The notes beneath the pieces are model-generated. The model was given only the letters and a program-made list of their open reading frames with translations. It was not told the DNA's origin and searched no databases. Both the position numbers and the translations under genes were made by a program. A stretch of DNA of 64,000 nucleotides from Fratercula arctica (Eukaryota > Chordata > Aves > Charadriiformes > Alcidae): the NCBI GenBank assembly GCA_947846985.1, contig CANTUZ010000003.1, positions 97,176,704-97,240,703 on the forward strand, given 5' to 3'. Below, piece by piece: positions 48,301 through 61,746 of this stretch; the first letter of the stretch is position 1, and each line of letters starts with the position of its first letter.

Positions 48301-51300
48301 AAACAAGGATATCCCTAACCTCTAACTAAAGCTAGGAGATGACTCCAGAACATATTTAAAAATAGAACTTGCTTCCCTAAAGACTGGAACATTAAAAATA
48401 ACCTTGCATTGGCATTAAGGATTTCCCCTTTTTCACATAAAATTGTGTAAAATTGCCTGAAGATGCAATACAATGAAAATAAGCTCCTTATAGTCTAAGC
48501 TCAGACTCAAGCTTTCAGTCAGCTCACGCCTATACCTCTGTATACAAAGCATCATGAAACACATACCCCAATTTTTCTTGGTCCATGGAAGCTGGAAAAA
48601 GCTTTTTTTTTTTGCTTTTCTTTTTTTTTTATTTTAATAAGAACACTATAGTTTGTACATTTAATAATTTCATCTCTAAAATGGCACCCGCAAGAACACG
48701 TTCCGGTAATCACTAAAAAATTAGACACAATTAAATACAGCTTTTAGGATTCTAATCAAGATCAGAAAGATAAACAGACTACTTAACTTTTGACAGCGCT
48801 CAGTGAGGTTCACTAGATAAAATACTGTGAGGTTCAAAAGATTTAAAAAAAAAAAAAATCAACAGAATTCTTCTGAGGGTGTCATCTGGTGCGGATCTGT
48901 CCCTCCGCACTGAACTGCTTCAACTCACCCCACAGGAAACAATCTATTCAACTTGTCTCCTTAGTTTGTTGCCAGTTCATTAAAAACAAACTGCTTATCA
49001 CCAAGTCAGTCTTTGCTTTGCACAAGCAAAGAACACCACCATCAGGAAAAGGATCTTCCCTTTTCAGTGACGGTGGGGTCACCTATCATAGCTTGTAACA
49101 ATTCAACACTTCATCGTTAAGTTTTTGAGACTTAGAAAGATTAGAAAATCCAAGACATAAAAATGGAAAGCATAAGAGGTAAGGAAGGAAGGATGGATTT
49201 GGGACAAGGTACATTATTTCTAGTTTTCTTGCTTTCTACATGCAGTTTATTCATTGATTTTTAATCACAGAACTGTCCTGGAAACACAAAGACACATACA
49301 TTTAGATTAAAATATGAATAATTTAATATGTAAGGCTTGGTTAAACAAACCCTGGCAGTGAGGCAGTCCAAAAGCTTCAAAATAAATTTGATACCCCTAC
49401 TCTGTTTTAATGAAGAGATAAAGATGCATGCACACATACTATTCTACAATGCACAACTATTTAACTTTGCTGTTTCTGAGTCTCCCAGTAAGGAACAAGA
49501 ACTCAATGCACAAGTCCTTTCCTTTCCCAAGACTCAGTTTCAGGTATTTACATGGTGTCCTTAGAAAGTGAACTTTTTAAAATTCGCTGTTAGTCACTGA
49601 GCAGCTGGTACTCAAATGGCACAAATCCCTTCTCAAAAAGGGATGTCATCAGTCTCTCAATACTAATTTGCAATTTTAAGCATGAAACAGATAAAACAAT
49701 CATTTCCTCAATGAAATGAAGAAGTCAATCTTCTCCATTGCCACACATCACAGTACAAACTAATACAAAAGTATTAACCTTAGATACCATTAAATTTAAG
49801 AATATATTCAGCCAGTTAACGAATACTAGCTTGATTAGGAAAGGTCATCATTCCCAGCTGTCCTACCAAAAGTATGAAGAGCTCTAAATAAAACATTCCA
49901 GAGGCTTACAAATCTATTGTTCACAATTCTGATGATAACATTTCTTAAGAGGTATCAATTCCATTTGGGCCAGGCACAAATAAATTAAGATTTTATTTTC
50001 CACGGTACTACTACTTACTATTTTAGCTCAAGTTCAGGTTGCTGGCATATCTAAAAATATAAAGGGCTGCACTTAGAATTATTATGTATTCTTATCCATT
50101 GACTGAAGTGTTGTTTGAACTTTTTTTTGAAGTCAGGAGTGGGCACAGAAAGGACAATTTATGGATCTTCCTCAACTATGCAGCTAATTCATAGTTACCA
50201 TAATCACATAAAAAAACTCAGTGACACAGGCACAGTTAACTACATTCCTGACAAACACTTCCCTACATCCCTGAAAAGGAAAGCCTAACAAAACAATTAC
50301 TACAGATTACTCTAGAGACATCAGCACATACATGCTCGAGTCGCACATGACTGAAGAGCTAATGGAAGATCCTTATGAGAAATACGGCAACAAGTTTTCT
50401 TCCATTTACAAATCAGGATGCTAATGTCAGACTCAATTTTACAGAAACTTGTTAACAGATGTTTCTCTAGATTCAATCACAAGATTAGCAGGGAAGAGTC
50501 TTTCAATGTTTGCAGACCATTTTATGAAGCTTACATTCAAAACAGTAGCTAGTAAATTCGACTTGCAGTATAATTACATCCTGCACAAACTATCCTATCA
50601 GCTTTTATGCTGCTCTACTAACAATATAGACATTTCCAAAATTACTGCATTCACTGATATGTGAAGAATAAATTCATTTTGGAAACATTCTTAACTTCAA
50701 CCACTACAAAAGAACTTAATGCCTTGATTATCCAAAGAATTTCTTTTCCTCTTGAATAACATATGGATATAATTTTTAAAAATACACTATTGATTTCCCA
50801 ATTTTCTCTTCCCTTATGCCCCAAAACAATGCCTAAAGTATTTATAGAAAAAGAGAGGACACTTGATGACACCATTCTCCTTGTCTATACATTTTCTTGT
50901 CTCTATGTTTCTTCCAGTAACCTAAAATCACTGAGTGCTAAGAACTAAGGATCAGGTTAGGACTCTTTTTTTCATCATTTTTTTCTTCCATCATTTCCAA
51001 ACCATTAGATAAATGGTAGTCAAGCGTGACCTGGTCAACTACTGAGTGCTAGAGCACATCATCACGAGCTGAAGAACGTGGTGTAGAAGATAACTATTCT
51101 CCACTGCGTTTCTGGTACAGCTGCTATTACACATTACTTTAGAAATTGAGGGTTAGAGAAGAACATTTGCCTCAGGATTCAAACTGTATTCTAAATGTTG
51201 TCAGGTTGTTTTCAGCTAGATTAGGAGGAAGAATGTTTTTATTCATCATCTCATTTTTATTGCAGCCTTTTTTGCAGTTTTAATTTCAAAGCAGGTAATT

Positions 51301-54300
51301 TTTTTCAAAGCAGGAAGAGAACATACTTAAAACCAGAAAGATTGTGTATAGTACCTAGTACAGAAAGATTCAACCATACATTGGACCCTAAAGGTAATAT
51401 TTAGCTCAAATGTTGAGCCACACAAAGCTATTTAGTAAGAAGCACAGTACTCTAGTGCACTAAAGGGGGCATAAGTAACTGCTCAGTTTGTGTTTTGGTT
51501 TGACTTTAGCTTCACAAGTCAATTTTAAGCAATAAAAGCTATCTTCCAAGAGTCCATTTAGATTTCTGCAGATAACCAGCATCTGTTTCTAATCAAACTG
51601 AGATGATTACCAAACTAAAACTTTCAATTAGCATTTTGCATCATTTACAAACTGTTGTTCATTATGTTTATGAAGGTGAAAAAGGACATCCTCAGTAGCT
51701 ATACATTCTTCAATCACTTTTATTACTTAATTCCACAATTTTATAGAACATCACCAACACCATATGTGCAAATAAATATATGCAACTAGAATTACTGCAA
51801 CAAAATGCTAGTTTTCTCCATGACTAATAACACAAGTCAAGCTTATAGTTCAAGGATCCATTAGAGAAGGAAAAATAAAGACCCCTCCTCATCCATCCTG
51901 CCAGTGCACAAAGAAACGACAAGTGCATATTCTCCCCTCCTTCCAGCCAACAATTCTCCCTCTTAGATTTATGAGATGTGTTTATAGTCTCCTGTGAATC
52001 AAAGATTTAAGAAGTCTGTAAGAGAATACTACAATTCACTTGAAGCCTAAATGTTTTAATCAAACCTCACCCCATCTATCCATCCCCCAATGTTAGCTCG
52101 CTAGAATACTCAGGTTGCTTTGCAATCAACCCAATTATTTTGGGTCACAACCAGTTAGTAAGATTGCTTTGCAAAAGACATTACTTTGCAAACAGACTTG
52201 CCAATTGGCCTATCAAATCCTCGGGCTGCAGTACAAATGGCCTAAAGAGCACTACGTACTGGTTTAACTGGATTCCCACACTGCTAATACTTTTGAGGAA
52301 AGAGGTCTCCCTAGGATTTTCTTCCTCTAATATGTAACTAGAACTACTGTCAACCACAAGAGGTAGCCATAAACTTAGATAAGTGGGGGGGAGGGTATTT
52401 ATTTGGAACAAAAAACATTGCTTAAAAAAGGAAGAGTCAATTCTGCGACAAAGCCGCCACTTGGTTTCACTTAAATCTATGTTATGAAACTTGAATGATT
52501 AAACTGAGAAATCTATTGCTTCCTTTGAAATTAAATATTTTAGGATGAGAGTAACCTGTTACATTTTTGAAAGCCATAAACCCAATCAGAAGAACAGTTT
52601 TGGTTTATACACCTGGTACCAAAATGGATAATTACAGTCACAGCCTTTTAGTGGGTAGACTCGGTATCGAGTCTTTTCTTTCACCTATATCTGTCCTTAC
52701 TAAGGACACAAACTAGTCCCATTCTCATTAATCCGAATCTGACTTTAGGATGTTCCGTACCCAATAAAGCCTGTCCTAAAACATTTTTTCAAGAAATATA
52801 TACAAATATTTATACAACTGCCCCACTACTGAGATAAATGTTTTTGAAGAAAGCATAATAGTGGTATCAGAAAGTCTCTCACAGGAGTGCTCTGATCATA
52901 AAAATGGAAATTAAAGAAGTTTAATTTCTACTGCTTAAAGCTGCTAAAAAAGCACTTCATCCGCAACATCAAAGAGCTACTGTGGAAAAAAAAAAATAAC
53001 TCTAACACTAATGCATTTTGCTCTTCCCTTTTATTTTACAGTTCTTATTCTTTACTCTCAAATGCTGGCAGATGCACTACAGAGTATTAGCTCCCCCAGC
53101 TGACTATTCCCATCTGCTGTTCCTTCTCCATTACTATGATCCAAAACATTTTATTAAAATAATGTGCTTTATAACAGCATTAAAAAAAACTAAGATGGTT
53201 AATTTTGCAACACCTGGCAGTTACCCAAAAACAAGGCATCTAACCTAGAAGTTATTAAAAAAGAATAATAATTTTTTTTAAATTTCAAGAGGCTTTTCAG
53301 AGGTGAAGTTCTAGAATATTTTTAAAAGGATCTTTTATGCTCTGTGGAGAGGAAACAGCAACACAGAAGGATGTATTCAAGAAGAAATATACTACACTTT
53401 GAAGTTTTTTTTTCTTCTGCACACTGAAGAAAGATAACACAGAAGCATTGCAGGGGATCTAAATTCAATTATACATCATCCTTATACCACCGATAAAGAC
53501 ATGATAATAACTATTAATTTTCATTTCTTGCAGAAGCAACAAATAGGAAATATGTCTATTTGAAGGAACAATCAATCTTAAGATAAGATGAAGGAAGGGT
53601 CATAGGAGATCAGAACAGTCAAGGTGATGACCAAACATCACTGAAAAATAAATTTAGGGTAAAAGTTTACATTCTGTTCCCCTCCGCATTCAGCATATCG
53701 AGTTAAATTCCTGGAAAGGTACAGCAACAAATCAAAGCATCCGATAGCACTTAGGAAAAAACACGGGAGACAAGTTAACAGCCCACGTGGATGTGTCAAA
53801 AAACAAATTGTGTTAAGCCAGTCCCACTGCCTTTATAACAGTGTTACAGACTTCAGGGATAAGGAAAAAAGCAGGCATCATATTGTGCCAAAAGCCTTTA
53901 AAGTCACTTTCATAAGACACTTTCACAAGCAAGTGTCCAAACAGTCCCACTGAATCTCCTATAACTTGGGTGCAAAACCAACTGGAAAAGCCACACATGG
54001 AAGAATTTAACTCAAAAACAGGACGTATTAAATCAAGTTCCACAATTATTTAATTTTAAATTAAAATTTATTATTTTGGTTACTAATCTGCATATTAAAA
54101 TAGGAGCAGATTACATGTTAAAACCCCATGAGGCTGGGGACACTGCAAGGGCTCTAGAGAATGAGATCAGAGACAAGAATATGGTCTAAAACTGACAGCT
54201 GTATTTCAGCAGAGACACTTCAAGTTTTTACCTCTGAGCCAGTTCTGTACAAATTGAGGAAGAGCTGACTAACCAGGAGCGCCGAGAAAAGGAGTTATGC

Positions 54301-57300
54301 GACCTCCCCATCTCCAGCTTGGGAGTCTCTATATCATTCTTTTGAGAGGGGAGAAAAATGCAAAGAATACATGAATTTAATCTCCATGTCATCTTAGAAT
54401 TGGTAATGATTCTAGTTGGAATATTCTGACCAGCTGACACTGCACTTAAAAAAAGATGTTGCCCCACTAAAAAATGGCAAATGACACCCACAGAAGTGAC
54501 AATTATGAACAGATTATGAACAGTTTAAGGGCATTATGAGTTTCACTGAAGCAGACTATGGTGTGGAAGATTCTCCCAGAATTTAAGACCAAAATTAGGC
54601 ATTGGTTCTGCTGAGATTTGTACACAGGAAGCAGGAATGCAAGACGCTGAGACGGATAAATTACAGAGGGTTACTTTGTGATTGGAGAAGGAGGACTAGA
54701 CTGATTTGAGGAGAGAACAACAAAATGAGTATGGCAGACCTATTTCAGGAATTAGAAGTTAAAGGTCCCAGAATATGCAGCAATTGTCTGAAAATGAATT
54801 AGAAAAGGGGCGGTTCCTATATGAAAAGTTCTATGAAAAGCCAATGAAGAGGAAAGTTCTGTTCGTTGTCATTTTAGGAAACAGAAGGATTGAGAAACAG
54901 CTGAGGAAAAAGCCAAATTCATGGAAAGAAAATATGTTAATAAGGAAGTGTTAGTAATTACAGAAATTAATACGCAAGTTAAATTCACAAGGAATGAAAA
55001 GAAAGATAACTTAGACTTCTGCTAGTAGAGTTTCCTTTTAAGGAAACATCACTCCAAATACTAATTTACAGTAACTGACACGTTAGCTGCCAATCCAGGG
55101 GACTCCACTTCTAACTATTGAGCAAAGATAAGATAGCAGTATGACAAGGTAACTTCTGACTCAATTTCTCCTTCAATGCTATAAAGCATGAGTTGGCATA
55201 TATTAGAAGAGAAAAAAATGTGTAAATAAAACTCTAAAGAGAATACTCTCATCGCTTTTTCAAGATATCTTAAGACTGATGAAAGAAACAGGATATATTA
55301 GAGATGCCTATTTATATTTCAGAAGCACGCAAAAATCCAGCCTAAGATCTAAGAGTTACGGTGCAATATGACATACATAGATAAGCAGCATACAGAGTAA
55401 AGGAAAGAATACATTTACACAATTTTTATGGCTTCAGGTTGCCATCATCATTATGATTAATTACTTCACCAGTGTTAGGTCCTGTAAGACCAAATGTGTG
55501 AACAATAAGAAGCTCAACACCTTAATTCCAGAAGTTCTAGGAACACCAGTGACCCAGATATCTTGCACTTTTCCCTCAAACTTACAGGCGCATTGAAAGC
55601 TTTTCAATAACAACTTGTGGCAGTTGCGGTAAATATTCTGGTACTGTCAAAATGGCTATCAGAACATCAAATCGATAAAGTAGGATTTATCTCATACTAC
55701 AAAGGTCTAAAAGCACTGTTATAACAAAAAAGTGTAAGTACAGTCATTTTTCAAGGGCTTCTGATATGGGCATGTATAACCAGCAACACGAAAAAAGGGA
55801 AAAGGACAAGTGAAAAGGTTGGGGTAGGAACAGGGAGAGGAACAAGGGGGTGCACACGTAGCAGGGCATGTGGAAAACCACACAGATGACCAATTCTCAT
55901 GGATAAAGTTATGTGACAAAATGGGGCTTGGGCATAATGTCAACTGACTCCAAACAGGTCTTGTATCACCACCTAGCAGAAATAAAATCAGGCACTCCTA
56001 ACTTAAACAAAGGAAAACATGCCCACAGCTGGTGGCAAGAAAGAAAAACCAACTTTCTAGTTAAAGCCCAAGTGTCACTTACCTGTAAAACCATTTACTT
56101 TATATATTTCCTTCATGTACTGAAGAACTCACTTTGAGATTAAAATATTTTCTTCAATGACTATAATATTTAAAATATTCATTATACTTCCATTTAAATA
56201 TCTTAAAAATCGATATTAGAGGCTTTTACTGCCAGAAACTGTCAGTCATTATTGCTGTAATTACTCATTTATAGTAAGATTTTAATGCTTTAATCTCCTA
56301 AATTAATGTAAGTCTCACCTACACACCTGTGTTTGCATATTCTCTCTGATGGGCTCTGTCACCCTAAATGTCAGCATTTACTTGAGTGCTGCTTAAGGAT
56401 TTCCTGTGCTCCCTATGTGACTGACTTTGCATAGAGACTAATGTGCCTTGAGAGCTGAAAATTACATGACGTACATAAAAAGCTTCAGTATTTATCTGGA
56501 TGATGACAGCACTGTCCCTTAGAAGTCTTTTTTCTTCCTTTTTTTTTTTTTTTTAAAGTACATAAAGTATAGAAGAGACTGAAAACATTCTGAAATAACT
56601 TCAGAACCATTATATGATTCTCCTGTTACTGTGATAGAAAAACATTCAACGTATCAGGGGGAAATACTCCTGAAGTATAGATTAAAAATAAGCAAGCTCT
56701 AGAGACAGGGAATAAATTAGTAAATACTTCTTGTTCACCAAAAAAAAAGAAACCCACAAAAACAATTATACAGCAGAATCTTCTTTTCATATTGAATGCC
56801 CCATATTAAAGTGCCAAGAAAGGCAATGTAGCACTTCTCTCCTTTCAGGACAAGGAAACATCAAAAGCAGGAAACTCTCATATTTGAACATATTCAAAGG
56901 CTGACAAACCACATAATGCTAAAATAATTTAAACATATACAATCAATGAAAAGGGACTGAGTCATGGATCCATGTGTGGTGGGTTTGTTTGTTTGGTTTT
57001 TTTTAAAAAAGTAATCTTAGTTTTGAGGCAAGACTATTAACCCGTCTTCCAATCTTTTCCCCCTTAGGCAGTTCCCCAAAATTTGGTGGACACCTGACAG
57101 GAAGTCATCAATGAAGTATTACATAAAAGGCTGAGACAGGCAAGATTACAGACTGAGGTCCAGAAATTGAAGTGTCAAATAAGAAAAAAATAAGCTTTAC
57201 TGAACAAGAGAACTGCAGAATTACTGAATAGAAAGTTGCACAAATGTTCTTTCAAGTCCAGTGCTATGAGCTGAACTACTAGATCCTTTTTGCAAGACGC

Positions 57301-57447
57301 AGAATTTTAACTAACATGAAGCAAATGCTATTCAAATTGCCATTTTCCCAGGGAACAGGTAACATCAAGACAACCCCACAACTGGCAACCAATTAGATGA
57401 CACTGCTGTAAGCAAACTGCATTTTAAATGAGATTGTAAATACCGAT

Positions 57448-57472
57448 AATAATATTTTATCAAAATATTATT
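57448..57472. repeat. Perfect 11-bp AT inverted repeat with 3-nt loop
   Basis: AATAATATTTT at 57448-57458 is the exact complement of 57462-57472, with ATC between. AT-only stems of this size arise readily by chance in AT-rich DNA. Confidence 0.9.
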
Positions 57473-57930
57473 GCCTAAAAAAGTTATTGTGAAAGTGACA
57501 TGTAACAAGTTCCGCTACCAGGCCAAGCCTAACCACCCTCAGGAAAACCTGGAAGGGGCTTCTGCCAAATAATACATCACTGAGTCAGTGAGTGTCTGTG
57601 TATGTAACTAGCTACTGTCAAAGGTAAAGTCCAAAAGTTAAATTTCTTCAGTGTCTTCCTATTTACCAGAAAGGAGTCTATATTGTAAACATCACCTTTG
57701 ACAATACAGTTCAACTACAGCTTAGGAAACACAGGGTAAATTCTGAATTGTTTAATTTCTCAATACAATAATTTTGAGGGGGAAGCTATTAACGAAAGGT
57801 TTATAAATGATTTTGTTACGACAGAACTCCTCTTCAACATTGAGTGGTTTAACTTTTAAAAAGATACCAAAAAGAAGAGATACATCTAAAAAAGTTTAAA
57901 ATTGTCTTAAGAGCACAAACCTTAAATTAC

Positions 57931-58003
57931 TTATTTTCTAATCCAATACCAACAGCTTTAAAGCTGCTTAGTTTACAGCTGTTGGTATTGCATTAGAAAA
58001 TAA
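57931..58003. repeat. Near-perfect 27-bp inverted repeat (hairpin, 19-nt loop)
   Basis: The arm 57931-57957 pairs with 57977-58003 at 26 of 27 positions; the single mismatch is C57943 opposite C57991. The loop is 57958-57976. The stem could extend by one or two imperfect pairs beyond each end. Size and geometry suit either a miRNA precursor-like hairpin or a tiny palindromic transposable-element relic. A 15-bp direct repeat of the outer 3' arm (57993-58007 and 58013-58027) follows. It lies deep in a PRIM2 intron, far from splice sites. I do not recognise a known mature miRNA in it. Confidence 0.9.
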
Positions 58004-58027
58004 ATGACTGACTTAGAAAATAAATGA
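57993..58027 (+). repeat. 15-bp direct repeat, 20-bp period
   Basis: The word TTAGAAAATAAATGA occurs at 57993-58007 and again at 58013-58027. The first copy overlaps the 3' arm of the adjacent hairpin. Confidence 0.92.
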
Positions 58028-58141
58028 TGGAAAGTAACTAATTAAGACAGCTACTCCCAGATACTACAAAGTACGCTAGCCTGTATTATTTCTGTACTAT
58101 TTGCAAGCAAACCAGCACTTCATCAAAACGCTTTCTTTTGC

Positions 58142-58162
58142 AAAAAAAAAAAAAAAAAAAAA
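58142..58162 (+). repeat. A21 homopolymer
   Basis: An uninterrupted A run about 140 bp beyond the hairpin at 57931-58003. Confidence 0.85.
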
Positions 58163-61100
58163 TTAAGAGCCCAACACTCATTACAGTACACAGAATGCTT
58201 TAACCAAAACAAATAAAGAAAATAGTTTCACTCCTGACCCAAACCATGGCCAAAAGTCAAAAGCTGAAGCAATTTATTGTCAGAGATGTCGAATACATCC
58301 CCTCAGAAGTTGAGACCATTGAGTTTTTCAAACCAAGAAGTAACAAGAGTAGAATTCCAAATCATCCTCAGCAGTCTCTACTCTTGGGCAGAACCTCAGC
58401 CCTTGCCACCAGTGACCTGACAACCTCTTCTTATCCAACCTAACATATCCATGCTTAAAGAAAAGGAAAACACCACTGCTGTTTACGTAACTTTTTTCAC
58501 CTCTACCATTTACAAGTAACTGGAAGAATATCAGTTGCCAATGGCTCCAGTAGGGTCTCAATCTCAAAACAGTCGAACATCTACATCAGAGTTTAAAATA
58601 ATTTAAAGTTTCAAATAAGTGTAAATAATTAAAAATTTACAGAAGTTGCTGCATTTAAAAAAAAAAAAGTAAAAATGAGGTCCATCATTCCCACGCCCCC
58701 ACTGTTATTCCTGCTTTCCTTCTACCCTCTACATTTCTTGACATTTTATTCAATACCCCATGCTCTACCTCTTGCATATGCTGCCATAAATTGGTAGGAT
58801 AATATAAACACTAATATTTCAGAGCAGTGTAAGATTTTGAGCACTGGACCAACGTTCCAGAAGGCTGAGCAGCACCAGTCCAGGCATCTTGAATCTTGGC
58901 CTGAAAACAGACTGGCCAAAGCGATTTCCTACAAGTGATTAAAATGCAATCTACCTGTTAGTAGTTCCAAAAAGTGTCTCAAATATAAACTCAAAGCAAA
59001 ATTTCCATTTTTTTACTAAAGGTGGACTAACTCAAAGCAGTGACAGCTTTGTAAAAACATTTCAGGGAAGAGCTTACTTAAGCTTCAAATTTCCATAATT
59101 TATACTAAATGTGGCAAAGCTTATTTTCACTAACATTGTAAAAATTTTGAATGATCATAATCCTATGCATATGCAAACACAAATTCGTTATACTGAGGTC
59201 ATCATCTTTAATCTGAATACTTCGAACAGTTTATAGCCTCCCTTTAACAAGTAAAGGGCATCTTTATAATCAGGTAGAGCTCCCCAGAGCAAATATTTAC
59301 TTATTTTAACAAACCCCTTCCTATGTATTTGCTCCATTAGCAATATAAACGTCAGTCACAGGACACGAGAAATCCTATTATAAAAGTGAAAACATTCATT
59401 TTCATTAGATTTCATGTCCATTTTTATTTTCAGAAAGGTCTTGTTCTTTGATAAAAATTCTCTTTAATCATGAGATCAGAACTACTGTCATTTCAAATTC
59501 TTCACAGCTGACTTGTATAAAAAAATTCAAAGTCTGATTTTTTTTTTCTAGTTGTTAACAACTTCATTCTTTCCAAAAACTTGCTAACTAAGATCATTGG
59601 TGCTACAGTCTTCAAAGAAGATCTTCACAGCTGCTTAAATATTATCCCCGAGTGGGACTGAAGACTTCTTGATTCTACAAAGCAATAATTCTCAATCTGT
59701 AATTTACAAAACCTCAGGAATTATGGTGCAAAGCCTCTGCAAAAATTGTAAGAATACACATCTGACTTTCCCATCCATTTAAGTAAACGTGAAAAGGAGA
59801 TAAGTGACAGTTACTGAATTCTCAGTGTTTAGTTTCACTTTGTTGTTGCTGTAAATGAAGATAACTGTAACAACACTGTTAAAGATGATCCACTTATTCC
59901 TCCTCTGCACAACAAGTTGACTGGTTCTTTTGTTAAATACTGAGAATCGCCTCTTACAGTGGTTCGTAGAAGTAACTGGAGACACAGCTACGCCACACTA
60001 CACCAAGGTCTGCGCTTCAGCAGCTCTGGCCTGTCTCAAATTGCAGTTCGGAGATGCAGAACCATTATCTAGAAAAATGCAAGGCGCCTGTCTTCTCCTT
60101 AATAGCTAACTTTTTTAGGATACCTTAAACAATTAAAATCCAATAGGAGAATACCAATCAGTTTACCAATACAGAAACTGGACTGCAATATCAGAACTTA
60201 TTTCCCTTTCCTGGAGACCATTCCCTTTTCTAACAGGCAGACGCAAAGTTTGATTTCCATCTTGTCTTATGCACAGTAAGGCACGAAAACACTGTAACTT
60301 CTAACTGAGAAGTATGAATAACACAGTTCATCTTCATTTCGCTTTTAAAGTCTTTTACAAATCCAACAGTAAGAAAAAAATATTGCTTTTACAGTGGCCT
60401 TATTTTTTAGTGGCCCCTACATAGCACAATAGAGTTTAGATCTAGTTCAAATACACATGGAACTCCTTAGTAATATTCAAATACTTTTCACAATAGTGCA
60501 AGGAGGGATCAGTTTTGCATAGATTTCCACCAGAACTGGAAGGGTGAAAAACAGAAGCAGGGAAGCAGATTTTCAATGAAATGGTACTTTGTTGCCTCAA
60601 TTGGCATAAGAAAGTAATACCTTCTTAATCGTTTTGACATATTGAAGGTACATTCAGTAGCACAGAACCAAGCCATACTCCTAGCTTTTTCCAGCAACCT
60701 GCAAACGTTAGTTTATTCTCACAAGCCTGAATGCTGAAACTGTGACAGGGCAATATGAGACTGGGCAATAGGCAGCGGAAATACATCTCCACAAACACAT
60801 CATTCCCTGAAAGGTCTCTTGAACCAAAGAACAACATTTCCAATAGTCTCTCAAAGACCCAGGAAAGCCCATGTGTTACTGCTGAGCCAGACAAATTCAG
60901 TCTCAACATTGCAGAAGTCATCTTTAATCATCAACATGCAGTGGTGCCAGACCTTTCAATCCAGCAACATAAAATGCATGTCAGTCACATGTGTTAGAAT
61001 ATTTAAGCTCTTCTAATTAAGCGCTATTTTAAGAGAAAGGTTTTTTCAGTAGAGTGATGATCATACGTTAATTTTTATTAATTAAGGTTACTCAAAGAGT

Positions 61101-61625
61101 ACTCAGGCAAAGCTGGAGCCTTCTAACAAAATAGTTCATAGTTGCAATGCAAAATTTTACTGAAATCATTAAAGCAGGAACTGCAATAGATGTTTTCCTT
61201 CAATCCACTCAGACAAACAAAGCATATGTAACAGCAGGAACTCTTTTGTAATATCCCTAAAGCATCTCAAAAGCAACAGTTGTTTGTCTATAAAGATTTG
61301 GTATCTTTAAGGTTTTTCAAAAGTTGGTAAAGAACTAGAATGACATTGTTTGTTAACTCACTTTTGTAATTACACATTTTTCAGTTAAGTGTTGGTTGAC
61401 TGAAGCAGACTGAATTTCTCTTGTTGCTGCACAAAATTACATCATTTAGTCCTCATTTCTGTGGCATGACTACTCTCCAAGTTCAAAAGTTCTGTGTGGT
61501 TGTTTTTTAAAGCCAAGGTGCACTTTTTATTTTTTTAAACAGAGGTACTAAAACTAGCTTAATGAGAATGTTAAAAACATCAGGCACATGCTATATAACA
61601 CAGATTCAGAAAGTAACATACTCAC

Positions 61626-61746
61626 AGCTTCAAAAGATAAGTTAACATGTTCCAGAAATTTCTGCCTTAAACTGTCAGTCAGTTCATTGAAGCGATAGCG
61701 TAAGAGATCCATTTCTTGTTGAAGAAACCAACGCCTGAGCTCCTCA
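61626..61746 (-). CDS. PRIM2: PRIM2 internal exon (DNA primase large subunit), first of four in this window
   Basis: PRIM2 is the non-catalytic p58 subunit of primase. With PRIM1 and DNA polymerase alpha it makes RNA-DNA primers at nuclear replication forks. The exon is 121 nt, bounded by acceptor CTTTGCAG and a strong donor GTGAGT. It starts with the third base of a split codon (T, consistent with Ser), then reads 40 codons beginning [19 protein letters not shown] and ending NLSFEA, so its 3' boundary is in phase 0. The [17 protein letters not shown] block is diagnostic of eukaryotic PRIM2 and falls at about residues 113-153 of the human protein as I recall it, within the helical N-terminal region. 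The segment [16 protein letters not shown] is much less like mammalian PRIM2. The next exon is 16.3 kb away at 45349. The preceding exon (ISHFILRLAYCQ region in mammals) was not found up to base 64000. Confidence 0.95.

Larger units (their letters stand above)
45350..61625 (-). other. PRIM2: PRIM2 intron, about 16.3 kb
   Basis: Sequence between the 121-nt and 96-nt exons, with donor GTGAGT and acceptor TTTTAG on the minus strand. It is AT-rich with many short A or T runs (45399-45414, 48601-48632, 56539-56554, 58142-58162) and a short TA/CA repeat near 45985-46015. I see no recognisable CR1 or LTR copy. The notable item is the hairpin at 57931-58003. The short ORFs are unlike known proteins and probably chance. 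Confidence 0.85.

Noticed and set aside
58246..58443. 65-codon plus ORF close to the hairpin
   Set aside because: Short, no recognisable motif, no promoter or splice context.
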